DNA of 64,000 nt, taken from contig CM074765.1 in assembly GCA_037355855.1 (NCBI GenBank), positions 1,364,001-1,428,000 on the forward strand, given 5' to 3'. Under the pieces are notes generated by a model, which was given only the letters and a program-made list of their open reading frames with translations, ran no database searches and was not told the origin of the DNA. The stretch comes from Pseudo-nitzschia pungens. Its lineage: Eukaryota > Bacillariophyta > Bacillariophyceae > Bacillariales > Bacillariaceae. Position numbers and translations under genes: made by a program. This document shows, piece by piece, positions 32,304-40,833 of the stretch. How positions within the stretch are numbered: the first letter of the stretch is position 1; every line of letters starts with the position of its first letter.

Positions 32304-32492
32304 TGCCATACCCCGGGTCTACTAGTGATTAGAATAGTAGTGATATGCAAATTGTGAGCTCTATTGTTTAGTCTATTTGCTACAGTTCTAAGAGCCTTCC
32401 GAATCAGCGATTCTGTCGACTCGCCGATTGTTTTTATCCTTATCCTTAATCCAGTCCCGTGTGTACTCGTGACTGTATTTTGGTGCACGGCA
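32304..32492 (-). repeat. G3 3' LTR
   Basis: 189 bp in reverse orientation. It differs from 37922-38110 at two positions (ATTGTTTAG versus ATTGATTAG, and CGAATCAGC versus CGAACCAGC). Confidence 0.95.
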
Positions 32493-32510
32493 TACTCCTC
32501 CATGGTACTG

Positions 32511-35500
32511 TTACGATTTAATAGGATCCCTGCAATAATAGGGGTGTACTCTCCTAATGTTAACCCGATCGGTTACAAAGGGAGCAGTTTCAATAGTTAC
32601 AGTTCCATTGTTATGGGCCTTGATCACCTTGTAAGGTCCTTGTCGTGGGAAGGATAGTTTCGGAACAATGCCCTTCCTTTCCAGTGTGACATAGTCTCCT
32701 TCCTTGTAGACATGGGGAATCCTCTTCTGATTCTCCCGGGTGTTACTCTTGTGGATACTCTTTTGTTTCCTTGCTTGGATTGCTTCCCAATCCACTGGGA
32801 AGTTCACCGGCATGAACATATCCCGTCCGAACACCAGTTGTGCTGGGGAATATCCCAGGGTGGTATGGATTGCACTTCTAATAGCGTATGCTGCCTTGGT
32901 AGTGAATTCCTCAAAAGGATCCTTCTCGTGGAGGTCCCTTTGTTCTAGGTTAAAGGACAGTAGACAGTCCTTCAGCACCTGGTGGATTCTCTCCAGCACT
33001 GAGTTGGATTGTGGGTTCCAAGCGCCACTGGGCTTCCTTTTCATTCCCATGTTATCACAGAGCTCTTGGAACTCTGCTTTGAACTCGCTCCCGCCATCAA
33101 AGCCAATTTCCTTTGGGCGCGGATACCTTGCTAGCCATGTACTGTCCAATAATCGTTGAGTTTCGGCTGCATTCGGTGAGTCCTTCAGGTGAGCCAGTTC
33201 AAACCATCCGGTTACTGGGTCCACCATGGTGAGAACATGGATGTGGTAGTCTTTACCATTTTTATTGTGGACAGTTGCAGGTCCCCAGAGGTCCACATTG
33301 ACCCTCTGCCATTTGGTGACTTCCACTGCTTTCTCCGGTAGTAGTCCATACTTCTTCCGGCCACTCTTTTTGAACATTTGACACGTGTGGCAGTGTTTGC
33401 AGAGATCCTGAACGTCCTTTCGTAGGCCTTTCCAGGTGAACACTGAGCGTATGCTCTGTTCCATTCTCTTTTCTCCGGGATGGACCAACATGCTGTGGTA
33501 CCATTCCATGACTCTGTCCTTGAGTTTATCGGGAATCAGAATCTTTCCTTCTTTATGGATTAGGTCGTAACCTTCCACCATTTTGGTGGTCAGTCGGTTG
33601 TCTTTTCCCAGAGCACTCATGATTCCCGTGTCCTTTTGCTGGTAGAACTGGATCATGTCCGGGGCAAGTGGGAATGCACTATTGCCCTGGAATTCTTCCG
33701 GCGCTTCTCCAAGCGGGAATAGGAGTTGCCGGAGGTGCTCTTCCTCATCCGCGTAGGTGAGGGGCTTATTTGGTGGTAGCCATTCCACCGTATCTGCTGG
33801 GTCATCCGTAATATCCAGTCGTGATAGTGCATCTGCTGCATCGTTGTCTTTGCCAGCCACATGCTTGACTACCGGGTGGAACTCCTCCATGAGGAGTCTC
33901 CACCGGACCATTCTCTGCGTCGGCATCTGCTGATACAGTAGGTTTAGGTGGTCTGTGTGGATAATCACCTCTTGTCCTCGTAGGATTCCTTCAAATGCTT
34001 TGAGCCCTTCCACTATTCCGAGGAGTTCCTTCTCTCCTACAGTGTAGTTGAGCTGTGCTGAATTCAGTTTCCTCGTATAGAAACCAAGTGGTTTGCCATC
34101 TTGGCACACAGTGGCTCCCAGTTGGCGATCACTGGCGTCTGAGTAGAGTTGAAATGGTTTTGTAAAGTCTGGGAATGCAAGCTTTGCTTCATCCGCGAGC
34201 ATTCTCTTCGCCTCCATGAAAGCTTTCTGCTCTGCTGGACCCCAATACCAGTTCATTTTGCCCTTTTTCCCTGCTAGTTTGTTCAGGGGGGCTAGGATGT
34301 GGGAGCGGCGCTTCCACATGTCCCGGTAGAAATTTACCATTCCAAGAAACATCTTGAGTTGCTTGGTATTCTTGGGGGCCTCCAGGCGCTTCATCGCCTC
34401 CAGTTTCTTTGGTTGGGGCTGAATGCCCTCTGTTGTTAACAGAAATCCCAGGTATTCCACCTCTTTTTGCATGAAGAAGGATTTCCGTAGGTTGGCTCTG
34501 AAGCCAGCATCATCCAGTCGCTGTAGGACTGTATCGATTTTGTGGAGATGGTCCTGTTCCGATTCCCCCTCTCTTTGGATGATTAGGATATCATCAATAT
34601 AGACCAGGACATAGTCCAGGTCCCCGAGCAGGTTCATCATGACTGACTGGAATATGTCAGGAGCGCAGGCAATCCCCATTGCCAGTCTCTTGTAGGCATA
34701 CTTTCCCCACGGCAGAATGGTGGAGCAGATCTTCTGGCTCTCCTTGCAGATGGGAATGGTGTAATATCCTTGGGACAAGTCCAGCGCCGTGGCTGACTTG
34801 AACTTCTGGAGCCTTTGGATTGTTTCCCCTATTCGTGGTAGTGGAAATGGTTTTTGTTGGATGGCTGCGTTCATCTTCCGAAAGTCGGTTAGCACGCGAA
34901 TGTCCCCTGTCTTTTTGGGTTGACAGAAGGTAGGGGATGCCCACGGTGAGTCATCATCGTGGGGGAGTTTTTCCAGGACTCCAATATCACAGAGCCTGGT
35001 GATCTCCTTCCGGAGTGCTTGTTCAAAGGCATGGGGCACAGAATAGTACCTCTGCCGGACCGGTTTGACCCCTGGTTGGAGTTCAATGGACACCGGTTTT
35101 ATATTTTTGAGCAGACCCAATCCTCCGCCAAAGAGGGTTGGGAATTTCTTCAGTGTTTTCTTCAGGGCTTCCTTGGACGCGTCTGTAATCTCCAGGTCAT
35201 TGACCATAGCATCTATATCGACTTTGGAGTAATCGGCGTCCAGGATTTTGGCTTGCCTTTCTTCCTCTTGTTGGAGGATTGGACTTTGTGTGTTGGCAAA
35301 AAATACTGCCTCACATTTGTCCGGGTCAGAGAGCTCCCCCATCCCTTTCATGGGGATGGAGTCGCCCTGCCATTCAATTGTCCGGGAACTGTATTTTATA
35401 TCCAGTCCCAATTGTGCCATCATGTCGGATCCTATGATCATGTCGTAGGGCACCTCCTCATGGTGATGGTATTCATCCACTTGGAAGGTCCATTTGATGG

Positions 35501-35777
35501 TTTTGGAGTTTGAAAACTCTATCAACCTCAGTCCCACTGAAGCCGCAGACTTTGTTCGGAACTTGCCCCCATAGGTATTATAGGTGACAGATCTGTGGTC
35601 TCGGTTCGTTAGTTGCCTTCGGTCGACAAAGTGCCTTAGTATGATGGATTTGGAGCACCCGGAGTCGAGTAGGCCCCGGAGCATCCTCCCCCTTCCCTTG
35701 TGGTCCAATACCTCCACACAGACGTCTGCAAATCGGTTGATTACGCGCGGTCCGGTGTGGATGGTATCAGAAGCCAT
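32511..35777 (-). CDS. pol: G3 Pol polyprotein (PR-RT-RNase H-IN)
   Basis: 1088 residues from the ATG at 35777, the same length as G1 Pol. It carries the DSG protease motif, YIDD in the reverse transcriptase, LYSDASDR in RNase H, and in the integrase the VNVDLWGP, FDGGSEF and SVLERIHQ motifs, then the GPYKV module. The amino-acid sequence is nearly that of G1 with scattered changes, but many synonymous differences run along the whole gene. It follows gag in frame after a single TGA. The gene looks functional. Confidence 0.95.
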   Translation of the reverse strand: MASDTIHTGPRVINRFADVCVEVLDHKGRGRMLRGLLDSGCSKSIILRHFVDRRQLTNRDHRSVTYNTYGGKFRTKSAASVGLRLIEFSNSKTIKWTFQVDEYHHHEEVPYDMIIGSDMMAQLGLDIKYSSRTIEWQGDSIPMKGMGELSDPDKCEAVFFANTQSPILQQEEERQAKILDADYSKVDIDAMVNDLEITDASKEALKKTLKKFPTLFGGGLGLLKNIKPVSIELQPGVKPVRQRYYSVPHAFEQALRKEITRLCDIGVLEKLPHDDDSPWASPTFCQPKKTGDIRVLTDFRKMNAAIQQKPFPLPRIGETIQRLQKFKSATALDLSQGYYTIPICKESQKICSTILPWGKYAYKRLAMGIACAPDIFQSVMMNLLGDLDYVLVYIDDILIIQREGESEQDHLHKIDTVLQRLDDAGFRANLRKSFFMQKEVEYLGFLLTTEGIQPQPKKLEAMKRLEAPKNTKQLKMFLGMVNFYRDMWKRRSHILAPLNKLAGKKGKMNWYWGPAEQKAFMEAKRMLADEAKLAFPDFTKPFQLYSDASDRQLGATVCQDGKPLGFYTRKLNSAQLNYTVGEKELLGIVEGLKAFEGILRGQEVIIHTDHLNLLYQQMPTQRMVRWRLLMEEFHPVVKHVAGKDNDAADALSRLDITDDPADTVEWLPPNKPLTYADEEEHLRQLLFPLGEAPEEFQGNSAFPLAPDMIQFYQQKDTGIMSALGKDNRLTTKMVEGYDLIHKEGKILIPDKLKDRVMEWYHSMLVHPGEKRMEQSIRSVFTWKGLRKDVQDLCKHCHTCQMFKKSGRKKYGLLPEKAVEVTKWQRVNVDLWGPATVHNKNGKDYHIHVLTMVDPVTGWFELAHLKDSPNAAETQRLLDSTWLARYPRPKEIGFDGGSEFKAEFQELCDNMGMKRKPSGAWNPQSNSVLERIHQVLKDCLLSFNLEQRDLHEKDPFEEFTTKAAYAIRSAIHTTLGYSPAQLVFGRDMFMPVNFPVDWEAIQARKQKSIHKSNTRENQKRIPHVYKEGDYVTLERKGIVPKLSFPRQGPYKVIKAHNNGTVTIETAPFVTDRVNIRRVHPYYCRDPIKS

Positions 35778-37178
35778 TCAGTTGTGGGATCCTTTCTTTT
35801 TAAAGGTCTTTCTGTACTTCCTTCTGTACTCTTTGAGTTCCCGTTCGGAGATGTCGATCTCGTCGTCGGAGACTTCGTGGTCCGCTTGGGCCGTGGCCAG
35901 TACATAGGAGTACTCGTGGTTCGATAGGTTCCTTCCCCAGTGGGGTTTGGAATGTTGCTCATTGTCTGAGTCTTCCTTTGCCACAAAATGCTCCTTGAGC
36001 ATGTTGATGGTTTCCCGGTTGAATTTCCCCTTCTTGGAGGGTCCTCCGGTTAGTTTCCAGCATTTGCCGGCGTGGACCTTGCCACAGGTTTTGCACAATT
36101 GCTTGTTGCTGCTGTTGTCCATAGGGCGCTTCTTTTTGCCAGGAGACTTCGCGTTTCCTCCCCCAGATGCGGCCTTGGGGTTCTTCTTGGGGCCACCGGT
36201 TTGTTTCTCGAGGTCCGCGATGCGTTTGTGGAGTTCATCCTCGTTCCGGATGGTGATTTCCAAGTTTTCGAGCTTGTCGATGGTGGTGTTAAAGGGGTGT
36301 TTGTAGACGTCCCAACTAATGTGCTCCAGCTTCTCGCGTTGGGAGTGGGTCATGTTGTCATCTAGGATTTCCTTCATGTCCTCTTCCGAGTAACTGGATG
36401 GTGCAGTGCCGTTTGCAGCGCCACTCTCCCAGAGGCAATCGGGTAGATAGCTCTGTAGCTCGGCCATACGGTTTGCCCATGAGCGAATACCGTGTTTCAT
36501 GTCGATTTTCGTGTTCCGGATGAATCTCCGGAGCAGAATGTAGGACCGTTTGCCATTCATGTCATTGCCAAAGATTTTGAGCTTGAGGGCGTGCATACAC
36601 TCCTCAATGACATCCTTTCTGTACTCCTGGGTTTGGTAGTACTGGATGAGGGTACTTGAGACCCTTTTCTTTGGGACCGGACCGTCAAGTACGGCGGGTT
36701 CCGGTTCTTGTTCGGACGCCGCCGTAGCAGTCGCGTTGTCGTTCTCGGTTGGGGCGGTGTCCGCCACCGGTTCCTTTGGTTTGTCCGAGAGGGGTTCGGT
36801 TGGTTCCCTCAGTGCAATCCTTTGGAGTTTCTGTTGGATCAGCTGGTTGCTGTGGACCTTGTGCCCTGGTTCGGCGTAGTAAGTCCGGCCCAGAACCATC
36901 TGGACAATAGAGAGTGCCTCGAGGGAGAGGATTCTCTGGAGGACATCCAGTTTCTGGTCTCCTTGGAGTTTCTCGTTGTTAACAATTTTCTGGTCAAAGT
37001 CTCGCTTCCAGATGATGAAGAGTTCCGGTCTTTCAGTGCCGGTGAGTACCTTCAGGTAGTCGCTGAAGGCTACCCCTCCCTTTTCTGAGTCTATGCTCAT
37101 CTTTACAGCAGTGGCATCCTCCGGCCAGTCCTCTCGTGCAAAGGTAAAGGGTTTCTGTTTGGTTCCTTTAGACGCCAT
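35778..37178 (-). CDS. gag: G3 Gag
   Basis: 466 residues from an ATG at 37178 in context GCCATGG. Homologous to the Gag of G1 and G2; the first 70 residues match G2 closely, while the linker and the segment before the zinc knuckle differ. The knuckle keeps the short CX2CX3HX3C spacing. The gene ends with TGA followed at once by the pol ATG (35777). Confidence 0.9.
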   Translation of the reverse strand: MASKGTKQKPFTFAREDWPEDATAVKMSIDSEKGGVAFSDYLKVLTGTERPELFIIWKRDFDQKIVNNEKLQGDQKLDVLQRILSLEALSIVQMVLGRTYYAEPGHKVHSNQLIQQKLQRIALREPTEPLSDKPKEPVADTAPTENDNATATAASEQEPEPAVLDGPVPKKRVSSTLIQYYQTQEYRKDVIEECMHALKLKIFGNDMNGKRSYILLRRFIRNTKIDMKHGIRSWANRMAELQSYLPDCLWESGAANGTAPSSYSEEDMKEILDDNMTHSQREKLEHISWDVYKHPFNTTIDKLENLEITIRNEDELHKRIADLEKQTGGPKKNPKAASGGGNAKSPGKKKRPMDNSSNKQLCKTCGKVHAGKCWKLTGGPSKKGKFNRETINMLKEHFVAKEDSDNEQHSKPHWGRNLSNHEYSYVLATAQADHEVSDDEIDISERELKEYRRKYRKTFKKKGSHN

Positions 37179-37921
37179 GGTGGGTTAATCGGTTATTTTA
37201 TTTAATCTAGTTACACTGTTCCTGTTATCTTTGCTGCTTGTGTTGAAACTGAGCAAAAAGTGATTGCTCAGCTCCTCCAGTTTTTCTTGCTGGATTTCCA
37301 CTGCTCTCGCGATAACTCGTGTTACAACTGATTTTTCCCCTGGCTTGTCCAGTGGTGGGAGTTGTTTCTCTCTTTGGTTACCGGGAATCCTGTGGTTCCC
37401 CGGAGTTGTTTCTCTCTTTATTTTGTGGGATTCGATTCCCGTGGTTCTCCGGCGTTGCTTCTCTGTTAAGCGGTCACCGGGCCGGTCCCACTTCCCGTTT
37501 CCCGTGGGATTAGTGGTGTTCGGGTATTTATTATATACCTTTCCGGATATCCGTATATTCCGGTTGTGGTTGGCATCCCCTCTTCGGTCTGTCCATCCCC
37601 TCGGTGTTGGTCCAATTAGTCCATTCACTGATTTATGTGTCACTTTTTCGGCACATATTTTCGTATTTTTCGATTATTTCTGTTGTCGACCATGGTCCTG
37701 TTTAGGTACTCGGGTGTCTCTGTTGCTGCTGTTGCTCCATCTAATGGTGCTGACAGTTGCTGGGGCCGGTCTTCCTGGTGCTGCAGACACTGGATATCCT
37801 TCTCCCTGTTTTGCTTCTCTGCGCCTCCATTTTTGGCAGTCTTTCGGTCTCGTCGGTCCTTTTCGATCGATCAGTCCCTTCCTGCTCATGGTCATCAGCG
37901 CTCAGCTTGATTTTAAAATCA
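37179..37921 (-). other. G3 untranslated leader
   Basis: 743 bp on the minus strand with the same modules as G1 and G2, including the palindrome adjoining the LTR and the GGTATATAA segment (minus strand, near 37530-37545). Confidence 0.7.
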
Positions 37922-38110
37922 TGCCATACCCCGGGTCTACTAGTGATTAGAATAGTAGTGATATGCAAATTGTGAGCTCTATTGATTAGTCTATTTGCTA
38001 CAGTTCTAAGAGCCTTCCGAACCAGCGATTCTGTCGACTCGCCGATTGTTTTTATCCTTATCCTTAATCCAGTCCCGTGTGTACTCGTGACTGTATTTTG
38101 GTGCACGGCA
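37922..38110 (-). repeat. G3 5' LTR
   Basis: 189 bp in reverse orientation, partner of 32304-32492. Confidence 0.95.
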
Positions 38111-38330
38111 GAGGATCCCCCATGTCTATAAGGAAGGAGACTATGTCACCTTGGAGAGGAAGGGCATTATTCCGAAACTATCCTTCCCACGACAAGGACC
38201 TTACAAGGTGCTCAAGGCCCATGACAATGGAACTGTAACTATTGAAACTGCTCCCTTTGTAACCGACCGGGTTAATATCAGGAGAGTCCATCCCTATTAT
38301 TGCAGGAATAGCCCTAAACTGGAGAAGTAG
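38111..38330 (+). pseudogene. pol: G2 Pol, C-terminal part after G3
   Basis: Starts with the duplicated GAGGA and continues the G2 pol frame: RIPHVYKEGDYVTLERKG, the RQGPYKV module, and a tail differing from G1 that ends in ALNWRS-type shadow frames on other registers but in the true frame stops at TAG 38328-38330. Joining at the duplication restores an uninterrupted frame, so G2 pol was open when G3 landed. Confidence 0.9.
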
Positions 38331-38358
38331 TTACATATAACAGTACCATGGAGGAGTA

Positions 38359-38553
38359 TGCCGTGCACCAGAATACAGTCACGAGTACACACGGGACTGG
38401 ATTAAGGATAAGGATAAAAGAAAACAATCGGCGAGCCGATGGAATCGCTGATTGCCAGAGAGCTCTTAGAACTGTAGCATATAGACTAATTGATAGAGCT
38501 CACAATTTGCATATCACTACTATTCTAATCACTAGTAGACCCGGGGTATGGCA
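38359..38553 (+). repeat. G2 3' LTR
   Basis: 195 bp, apparently identical to the joined 5' LTR (21011-21169 plus 27061-27096). It is 6 bp longer than the G1/G3 type because of AAAAGAAAAC and TGCCAGAGAG variants in the middle. Confidence 0.94.
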
Positions 38554-38558
38554 GTGTC

Positions 38559-38896
38559 ACTTTCACACTCGCAAGAGAAGTAGAGTGACAAACAAAGGCA
38601 TCATAATATGATACACTGTAGTATGCAGGTTCTCCTCATCTGCAGCAAAGTTGATGAAGTACCAATCAGGAGTGCATCTTGTTTCCCCAGTACCTGAATG
38701 GTACTCACTGTCTTGTGGGTTCTCATGAGGACAACAACAGCGCAATCTACTGCCAAACGCACGAGATCAACTGGAAAACTGGCACACACTATCATTATTA
38801 TTAGTACAATTTGCTACAGTTGCACCAGACAGAAGTTACCGTCCCCGCAAAAAGAGACACATGACTGTTACCTTCCCGATAGTAGTATCTTTTCTC
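38559..38896. other. Region between G2 and the CDP-DAG synthase gene
   Basis: About 340 bp with no coding signal; it must include the 3' untranslated region of the minus-strand gene that ends at 38897. Confidence 0.6.
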
Positions 38897-40090
38897 TCAC
38901 AGCTCCGCGAAATCCCTTGCCCCCATCGCTACATCAGTGTCAGCACCGTCCACATGCATTTTTGCCCTCACTTGCTCCAGCACCACCCTGTAAAACAGAA
39001 CTGCTAACAGGGAAGAGTCGAAGCGGTCAAGGATTCCACCGTGACCGGGCAACACACTTCCAGAATCCTTGGAGTCAGACTTCCGCTTGATGGACGATTC
39101 TACCAGGTCACCCACGATGGACAAGACCGAAAGGGCGAAACCCATTCCAATCCGTTTGGCAACGCCATTGTCGACGTCACATCCATCGGCGTGGTCAACC
39201 TCGTGATCAATTCCCCACAACATACGAAAGTCGGATGTTGTTTCCATGGAAAAGTACTGCACAAGTATTGGTACCATCCATAGCGCGGTGGCTATTCCTC
39301 CGAAGATTCCTCCAAGAAATCCTTCGGCGGTTTTGGCAGGAGATACGCGCCTGATCCATTCCGGAAGATTCGAATTTGCAGTTGTTGCCCTTCCTCTGCC
39401 GAACAATCGTCCTGCGACCAGTGCTCCCGTATCGGCGTTCCAGACAGTCAGTAGCACCGCCACTATGCTGGCAAAAGAAGACGATGGAGTGCCATCCTCT
39501 ACGTTGCTATCCAAAACTACGTGGCACCATGCACGGAAGGGGAATGTCACTACTAACAACCCGACGACCCAGTGGTGCTTGTTTGCCAAACAAAAGATTC
39601 CAGCCGCAACGGAAGAAACAAAGCAAAAGAAGTTCGACAATGAATCGGGGATAGCCGCCAGAAGCAGGCTCGTCGCACAAAAGAGGAATCTCGTGGCCTT
39701 TCCCGTTTGAACCTTCTTCTGGTTTTGCTGGGTAGGAGGATGTTCCGAAACAGAATGACCAGTCATAACAACAGGTTCCAGCAGCGTATATTCCCAGGCT
39801 GAAAGTGCGTGGGCACCAAAGAAGAATAGATATGCCGTCGCTTGACGTTCTAGGAGCTTCCAAACCAGCGGAATTCCAACGCAGATGGTAGTTAGACGTC
39901 GGGGGACGTCCGACCAAACGGACTTCCTCTTTTCCTCATTGGAAGATAATGATGACTTCTGCTTATCATGAAGCGGTTGTTTGACTGTTCGTTCCCATGC
40001 TTCTGTTGTGTGTTCTGTCATGATAATGTCATTCGTCCGTCCGGGTCGTCGCTTGTGGGTTGAGGAGGAAACATTATTTCTCCCATTCAT
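38897..40090 (-). CDS. cdsA: Phosphatidate cytidylyltransferase (CDP-diacylglycerol synthase)
   Basis: Converts phosphatidic acid and CTP to CDP-diacylglycerol, the precursor of phosphatidylglycerol, cardiolipin and phosphatidylinositol; an integral membrane enzyme. 397 residues from an ATG at 40090. The polar N-terminal 60 residues are followed by several hydrophobic segments (about 66-106, 133-190, 205-230, 255-280, 315-330). Conserved elements are W217-N-A-D-T-G-A with GRLFGR, S250-P-A-K-T-A-E-G, and the family signature at 332-358 (SSIKRKSDSKDSG followed by LPGHGGILDRFD). The signature fits the CDS pattern exactly. Length is between bacterial CdsA and eukaryotic CDS1, closer to plastid or bacterial-type enzymes; compartment is not certain. 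The 5' end faces the tRNA gene; the 3' end is about 340 bp from the G2 element. Confidence 0.93.
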   Translation of the reverse strand: MNGRNNVSSSTHKRRPGRTNDIIMTEHTTEAWERTVKQPLHDKQKSSLSSNEEKRKSVWSDVPRRLTTICVGIPLVWKLLERQATAYLFFFGAHALSAWEYTLLEPVVMTGHSVSEHPPTQQNQKKVQTGKATRFLFCATSLLLAAIPDSLSNFFCFVSSVAAGIFCLANKHHWVVGLLVVTFPFRAWCHVVLDSNVEDGTPSSSFASIVAVLLTVWNADTGALVAGRLFGRGRATTANSNLPEWIRRVSPAKTAEGFLGGIFGGIATALWMVPILVQYFSMETTSDFRMLWGIDHEVDHADGCDVDNGVAKRIGMGFALSVLSIVGDLVESSIKRKSDSKDSGSVLPGHGGILDRFDSSLLAVLFYRVVLEQVRAKMHVDGADTDVAMGARDFAEL

Positions 40091-40227
40091 GTATGCGTCG
40101 GGAAGCGGGAAGATGAAAAGATTGAAGGTGATGTTTCTGCTCCTAGTTTAGGTGTGAAGGCCCGATTATTTTTGCCCGCTGTAGGATTATAATACAATTT
40201 GCGCTCTGACGTGGCAAGGGAAAACAT

Positions 40228-40299
40228 GGCCTCGTGGCTCAATGGTAGAGCTTTGGTCTTCGAAACCAAGGGTTGCGGGTTCGAGCCCCGTCGTGGTCA
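40228..40299 (+). tRNA. tRNA-Arg (anticodon UCG)
   Basis: A full cloverleaf can be drawn: acceptor GGCCTCG/CGTGGTC with one U-U mismatch and one G-U pair, D stem GCTC/GAGC, anticodon stem TTGGT/ACCAA with loop CTTCGAA (anticodon TCG at 40260-40262), and T stem GCGGG/CCCGT with loop TTCGAGC. The internal promoter boxes TGGCTCAATGG and GGTTCGAGCCC are present. No intron. The discriminator base is A40299; CCA is not encoded. It reads CGA codons. Confidence 0.95.
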
Positions 40300-40304
40300 A
40301 TATA

Positions 40305-40310
40305 TTTTTT
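40305..40310 (+). terminator. RNA polymerase III terminator
   Basis: A run of six T directly downstream of the tRNA gene, the usual Pol III stop. Confidence 0.8.
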
Positions 40311-40434
40311 CCCTACGCCATACCTGCAGTAATCGACTAAGTTTACTTGCATATTACGCGGGGGCACCGGAGTTGGTTCCCCGTGAACGAAACGGATGAA
40401 GCTTTACGGATGAAGCTTTTTGCGGGTTTTCCTC

Positions 40435-40528
40435 TGTGAGAATGAATCCCTAGCAACTAGTGAATAACCTCACTCTTATTGTAATACATGCGTTAATCAT
40501 GTCAATAGGAGCACAACAGCATTTCGCA
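40435..40528 (+). repeat. Copia element 5' LTR
   Basis: 94 bp, TGTGAGAATG...TTTCGCA. Followed by GGTTATGAGCATC, which resembles the initiator-Met primer-site consensus TGGTATCAGAGC only loosely. Confidence 0.95.
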
Positions 40529-40833
40529 GGTTATGAGCATCATCCCAACTACCAAGCTCATCACCACAACAGGTAGATAAACAAAACATCAACAGCAGAC
40601 TGATTTACTGCACCATATTCAATCGCCGGAGCTTCACACACGGAGCTTCTCGATTCCGAACCCCCCACCGAATTTTCGCAGAACTTCTTCGCGGAACTTA
40701 CCGAAAAACTCGTCGACGCACCGTACTAAATCACGTAGAATCTACGCGCACGACACGTCAAAACAAAACGTCGAAAGACACCAAAAACACATAAAGAAAA
40801 GTATCTTCAAACCCAACCCACCCAACTTTCACC
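40529..40833 (+). other. Copia element untranslated leader
   Basis: 305 bp with no gene, ending in an A/C-rich stretch up to the ACCATGG start of gag. It should contain the primer-binding site and packaging signal. Confidence 0.6.

Larger units (their letters stand above)
32304..38110 (-). mobile_element. Ty3/gypsy-type LTR retrotransposon G3, complete, inverted
   Basis: 5807 bp on the minus strand, flanked by GAGGA at 32299-32303 and 38111-38115. It is inserted in the integrase part of G2 pol. LTRs are 189 bp each with two substitutions between them. Gag and pol are intact. Confidence 0.95.
21011..38553 (+). mobile_element. Ty3/gypsy-type LTR retrotransposon G2 (host of two nested copies)
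   Basis: The element starts TGCCGTGCACC and ends GGGGTATGGCA, flanked by the 5-bp duplication GTGTC at 21006-21010 and 38554-38558. It was interrupted in its 5' LTR by G1 (duplication ATCAC) and in pol by G3 (duplication GAGGA). Its own sequence is 21011-21169, 27061-32303 and 38116-38553, close to 5.8 kb. The 195-bp LTRs appear identical once the G1 interruption is removed. Domain order protease-RT-RNase H-integrase defines the Ty3/gypsy type. Confidence 0.93.

Noticed and set aside
37264..37950. 228-codon plus-strand frame over the G3 leader
   Set aside because: It is antisense to the leader; homologous antisense frames in G1 and G2 are broken or of different length.
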